The notes beneath the pieces were generated by a model, which was given only the letters and a program-made list of their open reading frames with translations, ran no database searches and was not told the DNA's origin. 64,000 bases of DNA from Cotesia glomerata (Eukaryota; Arthropoda; Insecta; Hymenoptera; Braconidae): the NCBI RefSeq assembly GCF_020080835.1, contig NC_058166.1, forward strand, positions 1,364,001 through 1,428,000. The letters run 5' to 3'. Each line of letters begins with the position of its first letter. Within the stretch, counting starts at the first letter, position 1. The position numbers and the translations under genes were made by a program. This document shows, one piece after another, positions 36,922 through 47,990 of the stretch.

Positions 36922-37777
36922 TCATTTGACTGAATAACAAAAAGAAACAAACATTTTTTCGACCCTTTCTTTTTCTCATTATTCTTATATCAATCAATGC
37001 AGTTGCTCATTTAAATTCAGGTCAATTAGCTAAGACTCTGAATAAAATTTATACTTCATGTTCTTGACGGAAATTTAATTGATTTTAATACTAGAATAAT
37101 TTGAAATCAATTGATCTCTTGTCAGCATTTATCCACTGTTTTCAAAATAAAAATCAAACTTCTCTTTCTTAATAGTAATGAAATTAATTTCTTGCTCAAT
37201 AAATTCAATCACAGGAACATTGAATTTATTTTATCGAAAGTAATTCGTTATTTTTTCTGAAATTAATTTAGTTGTGATTTTAAGAATTGAATAATATAAT
37301 GGACATTCAAAGATAATTTTTAGTAACTATCATCGATTTATGGAATGTTAATTTTGGAAGTCAAACAGTTTGTTTTCGTTTTGATAATTTTTTTTTAAGT
37401 GTAATATCCAATTGATTAAAATCAAAAGTTTTATGAGATTGTAAAAATTTTCCGTAGAATTAATTAAATTGAATTTGATATTTCAAATAAGATTGCAAAA
37501 GTTTTTATGTAACAGAGCAAGAAAAAATTTATTTTTAAGGATAGGCTCATCACATTCGAGTTAAAAAACTCTTTGAAAAAATTTAAAACTTGAATTTTTA
37601 TATTTTCTTCTAAAATAGATAATAAAATTTAAAAATAAAATTTTCTAATATTTTTTACTTCATTAAAGAAATTTATTGTTTATTTATTATTTTCACTTAA
37701 AAAATAATAAGTTTCCTTTTTTTGACATAAAACATTCATAGTTATGCATACAGCTTCAATTTAAGCTAAAAAAAGCT

Positions 37778-37845
37778 TGGTTCTAAAAATGACCGCCAGG
37801 TGGCGTCAAGGCGCTTTTTTTCTCGCTTGCAGAAATTTCTTATCA
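37778..37845 (+). repeat. CTCF-like module 22 (type A)
   Basis: The core GACCGCCAGGTGGCGTC (37791-37807) is followed by AAGGCGC and CTCGCTTGCAG. The A arm continues AAATTTCTTATCAAATTAAT. Confidence 0.9.
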
Positions 37846-38850
37846 AATTAATATATTCTATTAAAATATTCAATTATTAATTCTAATTTACAAAACTTTT
37901 ATAATTTAAGTGATAAATAGTAATTATAAAAATTTGCAATTTTCTCAAATATTTGAATTCCTTTGTGTGCACTCAATTGTGAGGTAAATTTATTATAGTT
38001 TGTGATTCCTTTAGCACAAATTGATTTTCTTCTTTTGCATTTTTGAAAAATTTACAATTATGAATTGAATTTTAATTTAATTGGAAAAAAATTTAAATTC
38101 TAAATCAAGATATTGTGCTAATTTCATAATATTAATTTTCAATATTGTTTTCGAACCAATTATGTAACTAATGTTGGTCCTGTTCTGATTAATTTGGGGC
38201 GTCGATCCATCGTTGTCTTGGTACAGATAGATGGTTCTATGCTTCTTTGCATGACCGACTATTTATCACAAAAGCAATATTAAAAAATTAAATCAAAGTA
38301 AAAAATAATAGAAATTTTTTATTTACTCATTTTTTTTACTTAGTGGTTTTAATTAATTACCAAATTAGTTTATACAATAATATAAATTTTAAACATTTCT
38401 GTCTTTCTCTCTAAATAGTCAGATGGTTTTCGAACATTTTTAATAATTTTTCATTATTAATAGCGTAAGGAATATTTGCATTTTGCTTAAACATCTATAC
38501 ACTTATTTTAAATTTTACGAATAATGTAATTATTCTATAATCGTTTAATCTTCATGAGTTTTCAGAACTTTTTACTCAAAATTTCAAAGTTAAATTTTTC
38601 TAGAACTAAAAATGACACAGAAGAGTTATTAGTATCTGAATAGAAAAGCGTTCGATTTCATACAAAAAATAGCTGGGGTAATTTAAAAAATTTTTCGTTT
38701 TTTTTAGCGGTATTATGAATTTTTAACTTCCCGCTAAGAAAATCGGGAAGTTATTGTTTTCACCCCGTTTTTCAAAAATCGAGTTTTCATCAGATCTCGA
38801 CGTTTTAAGGTCATAGGAAGCTTCCCTGGCTACCCCCGCGATGTTGTCAC

Positions 38851-39915
38851 TATCTTTATACTAACTTAAATAAACCTCATAAATATATTCATTTCTGTAA
38901 CGTAAACTAAAATGCAAGAGACTAAACTCTTAACCTGTAGCTGCAATAATACGCACATCCGATCACTTGAAGTGATCAGAGGCGACTCTCCAACTCGACT
39001 GTCCTCTACGAGGTCTAAGACTCAACTCTCCTTAACAAAATCTAAAATCCAACTATCTTTAACAAAATCTAAAACTCAAGTATTCTTAAACGTGACTCAC
39101 TCCCAACTAAAATTTCTATATTCAATTAATCCCCATAAACATTTTAATCTCTAAATCAAACAATTGAGGCTCGGAGTACGGATATTCCTTTAGTGGATGC
39201 TCTCCGGGAATTGACTACTGCTGGGATCGAAACCAAAAACGTAACTCAAAACGTAACTTAAACTCAAAATTAAAATATCAAAAACGTAACTTAAACGTAA
39301 CAAAAACTTAATGAAAAACGTAAACGTAAACGTAACTCAAACTGATCCCATATGCTTTCGACATGTTCCTCTACATCAGAGCGCTGGCATCTCAACCAGA
39401 CCTAGGCATTCCACCTGGAAGTCTCAAAGGGTTAGACTGGCGTCTAGCATCAAACGAAATCGGGTGACTTATAGTCCCGCTCCACGGTAACGCTGATTTA
39501 CCCACATACTCTGCAGCCTCAAAACCCAAAACTTAAAATTCGAAACTCAAAACTCAAAATTCAAAACTCAAAATAACTCAATAAAAACCTTAAATGACTC
39601 AACCTCAATATTTTCCAAAACTTTACTCTAAAACTGACTCTAATCTCAAAATTCTCAAAATCTCAACTGTAACTGTAACTCTAAATTCACACTAAAACTG
39701 TAGCTCCTCGTTACTCGGCATCTACACTCGGACTCTACTCACTAAAGACTCGCTAAGAACTCACTGAAGGTTCGCTAAAGACTCGCTTTTAATCCTCTCA
39801 ATTATTTTCTATAAAATTTTGGCCTTGGAATATCGACTTAAAATCACAAAAAATCCGTTGGCGCTGGTGACGTTCATTTTAAATAGACCCCGGTCGAAAA
39901 AATAACGTCACAATA
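38851..39915 (+). mobile_element. Element K, shorter copy, inserted in R copy 3
   Basis: Matches 34982-36049 by eye at high identity. It has the same right end (AATAACGTCACAATA) but its left end lies about 0.83 kb inside the longer copy. It interrupts R at the same TG/CA tract as the longer copy but in the opposite orientation relative to R, so the two insertions are independent or one was inverted. It contains the second copy of the 80-codon frame (38912-39154). Confidence 0.75.
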
Positions 39916-39952
39916 TGTATGTGTGTGTGTGTGTGCGTGTGTGTATGTGTAT
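39916..39952. repeat. (TG)n microsatellite in R copy 3
   Basis: A TG run with CG and TA interruptions at the right boundary of element K. Confidence 0.9.
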
Positions 39953-41522
39953 GTGACTCGCTTATAACTTTTGAACGACTGAATCGATCGGAACGTACTA
40001 AACGGCGTTCTAAAGAGTTCCCTCAAACTTAGATTTCCTGAGAATTTGACTCAATTCAGACTGATAGATTTGAGAAATTTTGAAAAATCTCAAAAAAAAT
40101 AAGAAAAAAATCATTTTTGAAAGTAGTTATTATGGAATATATTTTAAACGGCTATATCGATCAACTTCAAAAACTAATCTGCCCTTAAGCTTGAAAAAAC
40201 CACGCCGATTGTCGCTAATCCGGTCAAAATCGGTTGATTCGTTCGAGAGATATCGTGAACGAAAGAAAACCGAAAAAAGTGTTTTTTTGACATAGCTTCG
40301 TCATTTCTTCTCGGATCGTTTTTGATGATGTAAAATAATTTCAGAGCTTAAAATACCGCGTCGATCGCCGCCAAAAACGTGGAAATCAGTTGTTTGGTTC
40401 AAGAGATATCCGATAAAATATTTGGAAATAAGTGTTTTTTTAACATAACTTCGACATTTTTTGGAATAACTTTTAAACGGCTGCACTGATCGATTTCAAA
40501 AACTAATCAGCTATTAGCATGATAAAATTACGTCGATCGCCGTCAAGCCGGTTAAAATTGGTCAATTCGTTCAAGAAATATTATGAATGAAAGAAAACTA
40601 AAAAAAGTGTTTTTTTGGAATTACTCCAAATTTCCTAGTTTTATCAATTCGAACTTGAAGATTCGTCATGGAACTAAATAAATTGCGTCAAATACTGCCA
40701 ACCGCGTGAAAATCGGTTGATTCATTTAAAAGTTAGTGCGGTTTGAAAATTTTAAAAATATTGTTCTATGATACTTCTATCAGACTTTTAAGCTCGAAGA
40801 GCTCAAAATAACACATACATTGTATTTTTGAGCTCGAAGAGCTCAAAAACGTCATTATTGCAGTTTTATGCACCTAGGTATGGAATTAGCGGGAAGTTTC
40901 ACGGATGGCCTTCAGGGTCTACCTTTTTTCTAATTTTTTTCACTTTAAATAGTCAGAAAATAGTTTCAGACATTGTTAATATTGTTAATATTCAATTTTT
41001 ATTTACGAAAAAGATATTTGCAGTTTGCTTGCTTTAGTCATTCAATTTTCTTGAAAGACTTCAAGACCGTTTTACTCAAAATTTTTCGAGTCGAATTTCG
41101 CTAGAACTAATAATGATACAAAAAAGTCTTCAGAAGAAAACCTTTTAAACATTTACTTTACACATTTATTTTATACTAGAAATGATTAGGACAATTTTAA
41201 TAAATTCTTAATATTTCTATCGAAATTTTGAGTTATTTTTTTATTAAGTAAAAATATAAATCATTTTCTAGAATAGAGCTTCTAATTGAAAAATTCTCTG
41301 ATGATAATTTTCAAAATTTTTCAGTAAATTTTATATCTGAAATTATTTAAAGAAGCGACTAAATTTAAGTCATCTAAATTTGAAATAAGTTTACAATAAT
41401 GAAATAACAAAATTTTACGAATTATTTTTGAATAAAATAATTAAGACTTTAATATTGTATACTCTGGTTAGTATTAACAATCATGTTTTTAAATACTGTA
41501 TTAAATTACGACAAAAAAAAAT

Positions 41523-41600
41523 TAGTTCTAAAAGTGGCCACTAGGCGGCGCAATGGCGCTTTTCTTCTCACTTGCAGAAACTTTCAACCAAGTTTTTATA
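41523..41600 (+). repeat. CTCF-like module 23 (type C)
   Basis: TGGCCACTAGGCGGCGCAA (41535-41553) agrees at 16 of 19 positions with the vertebrate CTCF consensus as I recall it (TGGCCACCAGGGGGCGCTA). It is followed by TGGCGC and CTCACTTGCAG. Confidence 0.9.
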
Positions 41601-42122
41601 TTCTATTAAAATATTTATTAAAGTAGCATTTTTATTTAAAATTTTCATAATTTTTTTTTTACTTAAGAATTAAAATAAAAATAATCTCAGTCTATTAAGT
41701 TTTAAAAAAAAATTAAACACAAATTTTTTCATCCTTTTATTCAAAAATGGTATATTATTTATAAAATTTTTTACAGTGGTTTTTTGTAATCATTAAATTT
41801 ACGACTATTTTGTATGGTTTCTCTTTCAGTATCGACAGTTTTCCAAAGGATTCTACTTAAAATCGATAATTCATATATTTATCCCTCGGATGATTTAAGA
41901 AAACTTTTTTATATTAATGGACAATTTATAAAATTATAAATATTAATAATTTATGAATTTTCTTAGAAGTAATAGACTTTATAAAAGTCTTATTGTTATC
42001 TTTAATTATGGGAGGTCGTGTGAAGAAAAGTTAGAAATGCTAAGAAATATTTCTTAAATATTCAGAAATCCTTTTAGTAGTGCAGTGAATGTCACCCGTA
42101 GGATAAGCATCATTAGCAGAGT

Positions 42123-42142
42123 GATCAATTTATAATCTCAAG
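42123..42142 (+). repeat. Secondary conserved box GATCAATTTATAATCTCAAG
   Basis: Recurs at 49835-49854 (one mismatch), 56028-56047 and 62140-62156 (partial), each 0.4-0.9 kb upstream of a module or of an element inserted in the unit. Confidence 0.55.
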
Positions 42143-42585
42143 TAAACTTTTTAAAGCTTTTTTAGATAGAAATCGATTTCGTCGATCACCTAATGTATAA
42201 TTTAATAATAAAATCAATGATCAATAATTTTCGTTTTTCAATTTAAATTTTTAGAAAATTTTCAAACATTTAGTTGATATTCAAGTATGATTATGACAAA
42301 TTTTCGGTATTTGTTTAATCACCTTTTGACTTTTTAAAAACTTTTTTTACTTTCCGAGTAATGGTCTTTTAATTCCCTCAAAAAAGTCCTTAACTATTTT
42401 TGTGGATTTCCTTTCTAATTTTAAAATTTTCTGATACTAATTCTTTCTAAGTTTTTAATAAATTTTAAATTTAAAAATATTTGACGCGATTAAATTTAAG
42501 TTATATAATTTAAAACAAAGTATACTAGCTATATAATTAAAAAATATACTCAAATTTCAAATCACGGCATCGATTTAAAAAATAA

Positions 42586-42660
42586 AGTTCTAAAAATCCC
42601 CGATCGGTGGCGCAGAGGCGCTATTTTTCTCGCTTGCAAAAACTTGTGACCAAGTTTTTA
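42586..42660 (+). repeat. CTCF-like module 24 (type B)
   Basis: The core CCCCGATCGGTGGCGCAG (42598-42615) is followed by AGGCGCTA and CTCGCTTGCAA. It has CTAG changed to ATCG. Confidence 0.85.
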
Positions 42661-43239
42661 TCTTCCGAAATGATTTTAAATACATTATCGACTTTTAACA
42701 ATTATTTCTGAATATTTTCATTATAAGATTCAATTTGAATTTTTTTTGATAGTATAAATTAATAAAATTTTTTTAATACTCTATGCTTGCTTTAGAAAAA
42801 TTTATTACATCTTTTTGTTTGTGGCATGAGGAAACTAATTCATCGTTTCTTATGAAATTTGACCAATCATTCATGACCATTTATGACCATTTTTTTCCAT
42901 TATGGTTTAATGAAATAATGTTATTCATAAAGTGCGTGGTCGCTCTCACTTGGTTTTCAACTATAGTTGTTAATTATAAATACAACAATAAATTTCTTCA
43001 ATATTCTGTAAAATTTCTTCAATGTTCTGTAAAATTTAATACAATAATGATAATGAAAAAATTTGATTAATTAATTCAGATGTCTTGCGACAATTAATAT
43101 CTTAAGAAAATTTATTCATTAATTTGATTTCCTCTATTTTTATTTCCTCTATTTCTTACATTTAGTTGAAAGTCGCAGGTGAACTTTTTTATTTCACAAT
43201 ATTCAGGCTCACTTCGATTGTTCACTATCTTGTGTTAAA

Positions 43240-43776
43240 TATAATAACGACTTCCGTCGTGCAAAAATAGCAGTTTTTTTGACTCGTTGGTGCAGACCAA
43301 ATCACAGGTTTTGAAAATTTCAAGCACTGTTTACTTTTCGTCTGCTCCCAACGAGTAAGCATCGTGTGACACCGATTGCAAAGTGAATGTGGTACCCAAG
43401 TTGCTTCCCAGTTCGTAATCTGGATACCGAAGCAGGTTTCGTAGACATTTTTCAATTTGTTTGAAAAAGATCTACGACTTTTCGTTACTTCAAATTCTCC
43501 ACATATGTAACAGAAGCAATTGGAGTTTTTGTTACATATGTGAGAGACACTTCTTGTCATATTAAACGCTTCAGAAGCCAAGTCACCCACTAATGAAGAG
43601 CTGCAGTCACTTGATGACGACGCCTGCGAGCCTGCTTTCTCACTCTGACCAGACGCCGATACTGGGATTCCGGGTCCCTGCATCGTAAAACACTTATTAC
43701 TTGTGCCTGCCATGACGGCATTCAAGCCGTTAACCCAGGGACTATGCCAGACGGTCCTGTTGCCCGCCGTCACCAC
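43240..43776 (-). pseudogene. 5' part of a broken gene of an uncharacterised arthropod protein family
   Basis: A 183-codon minus-strand frame. From about residue 73 it carries a cysteine pattern I recognise from an uncharacterised arthropod family: CFCYIC (C87, C89, C92), a YETCFG segment (about 112-117), WVPHSLCNRC (C133, C136), a PVIW motif (about 157-160) and CYFC (C169, C172). The paired cysteines look like zinc ligands; this is inference from spacing. Residues 1-72 are Ser/Gly-rich and I cannot tie them to the family. Homology ends at CYFCTTEV, exactly where array DNA begins, so the frame is truncated. The rest of the protein lies downstream on the other strand, so this cannot be a working gene. 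Confidence 0.65.
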
Positions 43777-43904
43777 GTGGAGGTGCCCTGGTTACAGGCA
43801 CAAGCATTTAAGCAAGAAATCGATTCTGAGCCCAAAAAGTTCCTAGAAGTGAAAACCCTGAAACATCAGCTTAAAGAAAAAAAAAAATTTATTAACTAAA
43901 AATA

Positions 43905-44808
43905 CACCAGCTTCTTTTTATCGTGATAGGGAAAAAAATCTGATAACATTTTTTAAAACGGCGAAAATTCATTAGTGGACTGTTCAGATGTAAGAAGTTT
44001 GATTGATGAGTTAAAGCCGAACACTTTCAGGACGAGGAGTGAAAGTTTTTCATTGCTTTGTCTAAGCGAAGTCTCAAAGCACCGACTCCAGTAGCTCATT
44101 TGACCAAAAATCATTGAAAAGTTTGTGGTGATCTGAAAATTGCTACACTAGTTAAGCCAACAATCTGGTTCACAATATATCCCTTCTTGTATGTTTGTAG
44201 GATAGTCACGATCGGAAAATTCCCTACAGTAGAAAAGAACGGCCAACAAGAAAGAATTTGAATCATGGTTCTCACAACGTTATGCGAGAATCTCTCATTA
44301 ATCCTTACAAGTACTTGCTGCCACCACTTTATATCAAGCTTGACCTTATGAAGCATTTTGTCAAAGCTCTCGATAAAAATGGCAACTGTGTTAAGTACTT
44401 GGACGAAAAATTTCCAGCTATAAGTGACAATAAATTGAAAGAAGGAATTTTTATGTACCCCAAATTCGGACTCAATTCCAGGATGCTAATCTTGAGTATG
44501 AGATGCACAAGATTGAGAGAGCAGCTTGGGGAAGTTTTAAGGAAGTATCTCGAAATTTTTAGGGAATGTGAATACAAAATTGCACTATTTACAATCTCAT
44601 CTTTCACACTTTCCTGAAAATCTTGGTAATTTCAGTGAAGAAAGAGAAGAAACATTCCATCAAAACATGAGTGGATGTCAATATGATGGTAGATCATTGT
44701 TGGACTCTGAAGAGAGATTTACCCGAAGAAGAGAGGAAACGAAAGAGAAACCCTTTATGCAGGACGTTTGAAGATAAAAGGGTGAGATATAAGCGGAGAA
44801 CGAATTAA
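43905..44808 (+). pseudogene. 3' part of the same broken gene (frameshifted)
   Basis: Family-like segments lie in changing frames. They are SFYRDREKNLITFF (about 43917-43958), DVRSLIDELK (from about 43988), FFIALSKRSLKAPTPVAHL (about 44048-44104), then the best-preserved stretch LINPYKYLLPPLYIKLDLMK ... FVKALDKNG ... FPAISDNKLKEGIF (about 44296-44449). After this the frame shifts twice, a TAG interrupts NF, a region is deleted before HYLQSHLSHFPENLG, and the C-terminal VDHCWTLKRDLPEEE ends in a Lys/Arg-rich tail with a stop at 44806-44808. Several indels plus the inversion of the 5' part make it a clear pseudogene. Its function in intact relatives is unknown to me. Confidence 0.7.
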
Positions 44809-46267
44809 AATTCAAATCCAAAGGGTTTTGATGATATTTTCCGAAAAAATTAATTTTTTTTAAGTCTTAAGACGAAATACTTTTTTTTTTATGCACCACA
44901 GATCGAATGATATGATTTTTTTTATTTATTTTGAATAATAACTCGATTTTTATTATATTACATTTGATTTTTTCCAATTTTCGGGGTTTTTGCACATTTG
45001 TTTGATGTTTTCGATACGTCCGAGTTATAAAAGGTGGTGATTTATATGTTGTCGCTAAATCTACATGACACTCATCATATATTTAGCTCAATACATTTTT
45101 TTATCACAATATTGGGAATTTTTGTTTTCTTCGCAATTTTCATGGGTTTTTCGGGATTTACTTAGACTTTTAATGGCTGCTGGTCTGAGTACACTTCAGA
45201 TAAGTATAAAGCAGATCGAAATACATGAAAATCATGCATAGTTAGAATCTAAAAAAATTTTTCAATCACCAAAACCCCCAATTTTCCCGTTTTTTTTCGG
45301 TTTTTTACAGTTTTCTCAAAATCCTAGGGTGTAGGGGCCAAACGGACCTCAAATTCGGGTTCAGCGGGTCAAATTACATGGGAATATATGTGGCGCGTCC
45401 CAAGTACAGACAACTTTTTTTTTTTTGTGTGCCGGTGTAATCAATAATTCCGTTTAATTAGTCAAAAAATATAAATTGAATTAAAGAAGTTAGTTTATAG
45501 AAAATTAGTACAGGTCTATCATTTTTACATAAATTACACAGAAAAATAATTTTTAAACTGTCTGAACTTTAGTGACCATCAAAATTTATTAGTGACTCAT
45601 TGAGCCAAGTTTGAAGTTTTCTTTTGGTTCACTGGAATAATTTCAGAATTTTAATTATGGATCTAATCTAAAATAGACAATATTATAAAAATAAAATCAA
45701 TGAATAATTTTTGACTACCAAAAAAAAAATATTGACAGTAAAAATACAAGGAATACAAAGGTAATTTATAGAAGAGATCAAATCTCAAATTTAGTTCATC
45801 GAATAGTTGAATTTCACCCAGATAATTTTTCTTGTGTGATTAAATCGACTAATTTAAAAAATCTTATGATTGTGTGTTGAATATCAGTAAACTAAACTTC
45901 ATTTATATTGAATTTGATATTAGAAATAATATTGAAAATTTTTTTATGAAATTGAACAAGAAAAAATGCATTGCATAGAAGGATAGCTTTATTATTGAAT
46001 CATTTTGATTCATCTGTATTTCATTATAATGAATAATTAAATTTATTTCTAAGCCTTTAATTAATTCCATACTAAAGAAGATGATAAAAATTAGAAATAA
46101 AAAATCATAATAAAATTTTTTAATATTTTTTACTGATTTTTTAATATCAGCATAAATGTTTCAAAAAAATTGTATGTTTATTTATTATTTTTATTTAAAA
46201 AATAATGAGTACACTTTTTTTAAAGTAAGGCACTTACAGTTACACGTACTGTGTTAAAAAAAAAACT

Positions 46268-46340
46268 TAGTTCTAAAAATGACCACTAGGTGGCGCCAAG
46301 GCGCTTTTTCTTCTCGCTTGCAAAAACTTCTAACCAAATT
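46268..46340 (+). repeat. CTCF-like module 25 (type C)
   Basis: The core GACCACTAGGTGGCGCC (46281-46297) is followed by AAGGCGC and CTCGCTTGCAA. Confidence 0.9.
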
Positions 46341-47401
46341 CTATATATATTCTATCAAAAATTTCTACTTTTTATTCCAATTTACAAAACTTTTATAATT
46401 TAAGTGATATATAATGTATAAAAACAAATTATAAAAATTTTTATTTTACTCAAGAATGTTTATTTTTATTTTTCACACTTAATTATAAAAATTGAAACAA
46501 TTGACTTGATAGATATATTTGTAGAAAATTCAATTTTGTTTTAATTAATTTTTGGGAGATCTACAATTGTAAGTTATAACTCAACTAAATTTCGAAAATT
46601 ATAAATTAAACTTTTTTTTGAAGAGCTCAATATTGTTTAAAGATGTTAAATGGTTTTTAAAATTGTTTAGAATTTGAAGAATCAAGAGATGAATACATTT
46701 TTCTGATAATAGTTTTCGAAAATTCGGTTTCATACAATAAATAATAAGTACAATTTTTTCAAATTTCGAAAAATTTCGTTCGAATCCTCATTTTTTTTTT
46801 TATTAAATAAAAATATAAATTATTTTATTGGAGTTAGCATCTGATTTAGAATACTTTCGGTACTAATTTTTATTATTAAAATAAATTTTATAATTTAAAA
46901 TATTTTAAGTGACTAAATTCAAGTCACTGAATTCAAAAATATTGTAAATTGACAACAAAACAATTTTGTGAAAAGAAAATCAAAAACTTTACGAATATTT
47001 TATGAATATTATAATAATTTAAATTCAATATAATATACGTTGCTTATTATTAACATTTATACACTCAATAACTAATAATAAACATTGGTATCATTTCCGT
47101 GACTTTGATCTCTGTATGATCATGCTTTTAACCGAGATGACATCCGTCATCAACAGAATCACTGTCTTTCTTGAGAATTTCCTTCTGTAAACAAAAAACA
47201 AACGAAATTTCTTGACCTCTCTTGTTGGATCAGAATATTGGAACATACTTTATGTCTATACAATTAGAAATTAATATGCATGCTCCAGCGCGAGCCTGAT
47301 CATAAAATTCGTATTCGACCAATCACATCACGAATAAATTGGCTTCACATATTTCATCTTAATTTTATGTTGGGACTATCAATTTACGATTTAAAAAAAT
47401 T

Positions 47402-47480
47402 TTAGTTCTAAAAATGACCACTAGGCGGTGCAGTGGCGCTTTTCTTCTCGCTTGCACAAACTTTTGACCAAGTTTTTATA
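47402..47480 (+). repeat. CTCF-like module 26 (type C)
   Basis: The core GACCACTAGGCGGTGCAG (47416-47433) is followed by TGGCGC and CTCGCTTGCAC. Confidence 0.87.
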
Positions 47481-47795
47481 TTCTTTTTAAAAATTTATAA
47501 AGCTAGCAATTTTATTTAAAACTTTCATAATTTTTTTCTTAAAAAACTTAACCACAAATTGTTTATCTTTTGAATTAAAAAATGAAAGTTATATTATCTA
47601 AAATTTTTTATGTAGCTTTCCTTTAAAGTCACTAAATTTACGACTATTTGGGATAATTTCTTTTTGGTGTCGATAATTTTAACAAAAATTTATTAAAAAT
47701 TTTTAATTAGTATTTTTTTTGGGTATCCAAAAAAAACTTTTATATACTTTTTTAAATTTTTAATGATTAATAAATTTTTTTAAGTTCTTCAGACT

Positions 47796-47990
47796 TTACA
47801 AAAGTCTTAATGTTTCTTTTAATGATGAGTAGACGTCGTAAAAAATTTTTTCTTCTGCTTGCTGCATTAACTCATTGCATCTAGGTTCTATTTCTGCGAT
47901 ATTTCGTCTTCGGCAATGTCTTAACGACTTGAGCGAGTCAATAATTATCTTATAAGTTTTTCCGACCATTGCACACGGATCGGCAATCAT
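47796..47990 (-). CDS. 64-codon frame of unknown origin (doubtful, possibly a gene fragment)
   Basis: A minus-strand frame with a less AT-biased amino-acid composition than other small frames here: mixed charged residues, a DSLKSLRHCRRRN basic patch (about 18-30) and a predicted helical EPRCNELMQQAEEKIF segment (about 35-50). Most of its DNA (about 47840-47990) is absent from the equivalent positions of related units (36.7, 42.0 and 54.5 kb), so it may be a small insertion. I do not recognise it and see no splice or promoter support. Confidence 0.2.
   Translation of the reverse strand: MIADPCAMVGKTYKIIIDSLKSLRHCRRRNIAEIEPRCNELMQQAEEKIFYDVYSSLKETLRLL

Larger units (their letters stand above)
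36211..38719 (+). repeat. Array block with modules 21 and 22
   Basis: Type C and A units with modules at about 36319 and 37778. The C flank carries the secondary box ATACCCGAAGCTT at 36909-36921. The segment 38330-38480 recurs almost unchanged at about 49870-50015, up to the breakpoint where element X copy 2 inserted. No gene. Confidence 0.75.
38720..40932 (+). mobile_element. Repeat family R, copy 3, with an inner insertion
   Basis: Opposite orientation to copies 1 and 2. It starts AACTTCCCGCTAAG, is interrupted at 38851-39915 by element K, and resumes with the TG tract (39916-39952), CGAACGA-type units and GAGCTCGAAGAGCTC palindromes. It ends GGCCTTCAGGGTCTACC followed by CTAATTTTTTT. The array unit continues directly to the right (compare 53440-53540), so this is the source-like locus for the flank carried by copy 2. 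Confidence 0.8.
40933..43239 (+). repeat. Array block with modules 23 and 24
   Basis: A-, C- and B-type flanks with modules at about 41523 and 42586. The secondary box GATCAATTTATAATCTCAAG lies at 42123-42142. A 95-codon frame (42783-43070) falls in the B flank, but related flanks at about 32.1, 56.7 and 62.8 kb are broken by indels, so it is not a gene. Confidence 0.75.
43240..45434. mobile_element. 2.2-kb insertion carrying an inverted pseudogene
   Basis: The array unit is continuous across it: TCGATTGTTCACTAT (about 43217) on the left and AATCAATAATTCCGTTTAATT (about 45436) on the right correspond to 32403-32465. Inside are two parts of one gene on opposite strands, followed by about 0.6 kb of AT-rich DNA (44809-45434) that looks like the gene's 3' flank. 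No terminal repeats are clear, so the mode of arrival (mobile element or retrocopy with inversion) is open. Confidence 0.6.

Noticed and set aside
42783..43070. 95-codon frame in a type B flank
   Set aside because: Equivalent positions in related units (about 32.1, 56.7 and 62.8 kb) are disrupted by indels, so the frame is not maintained.
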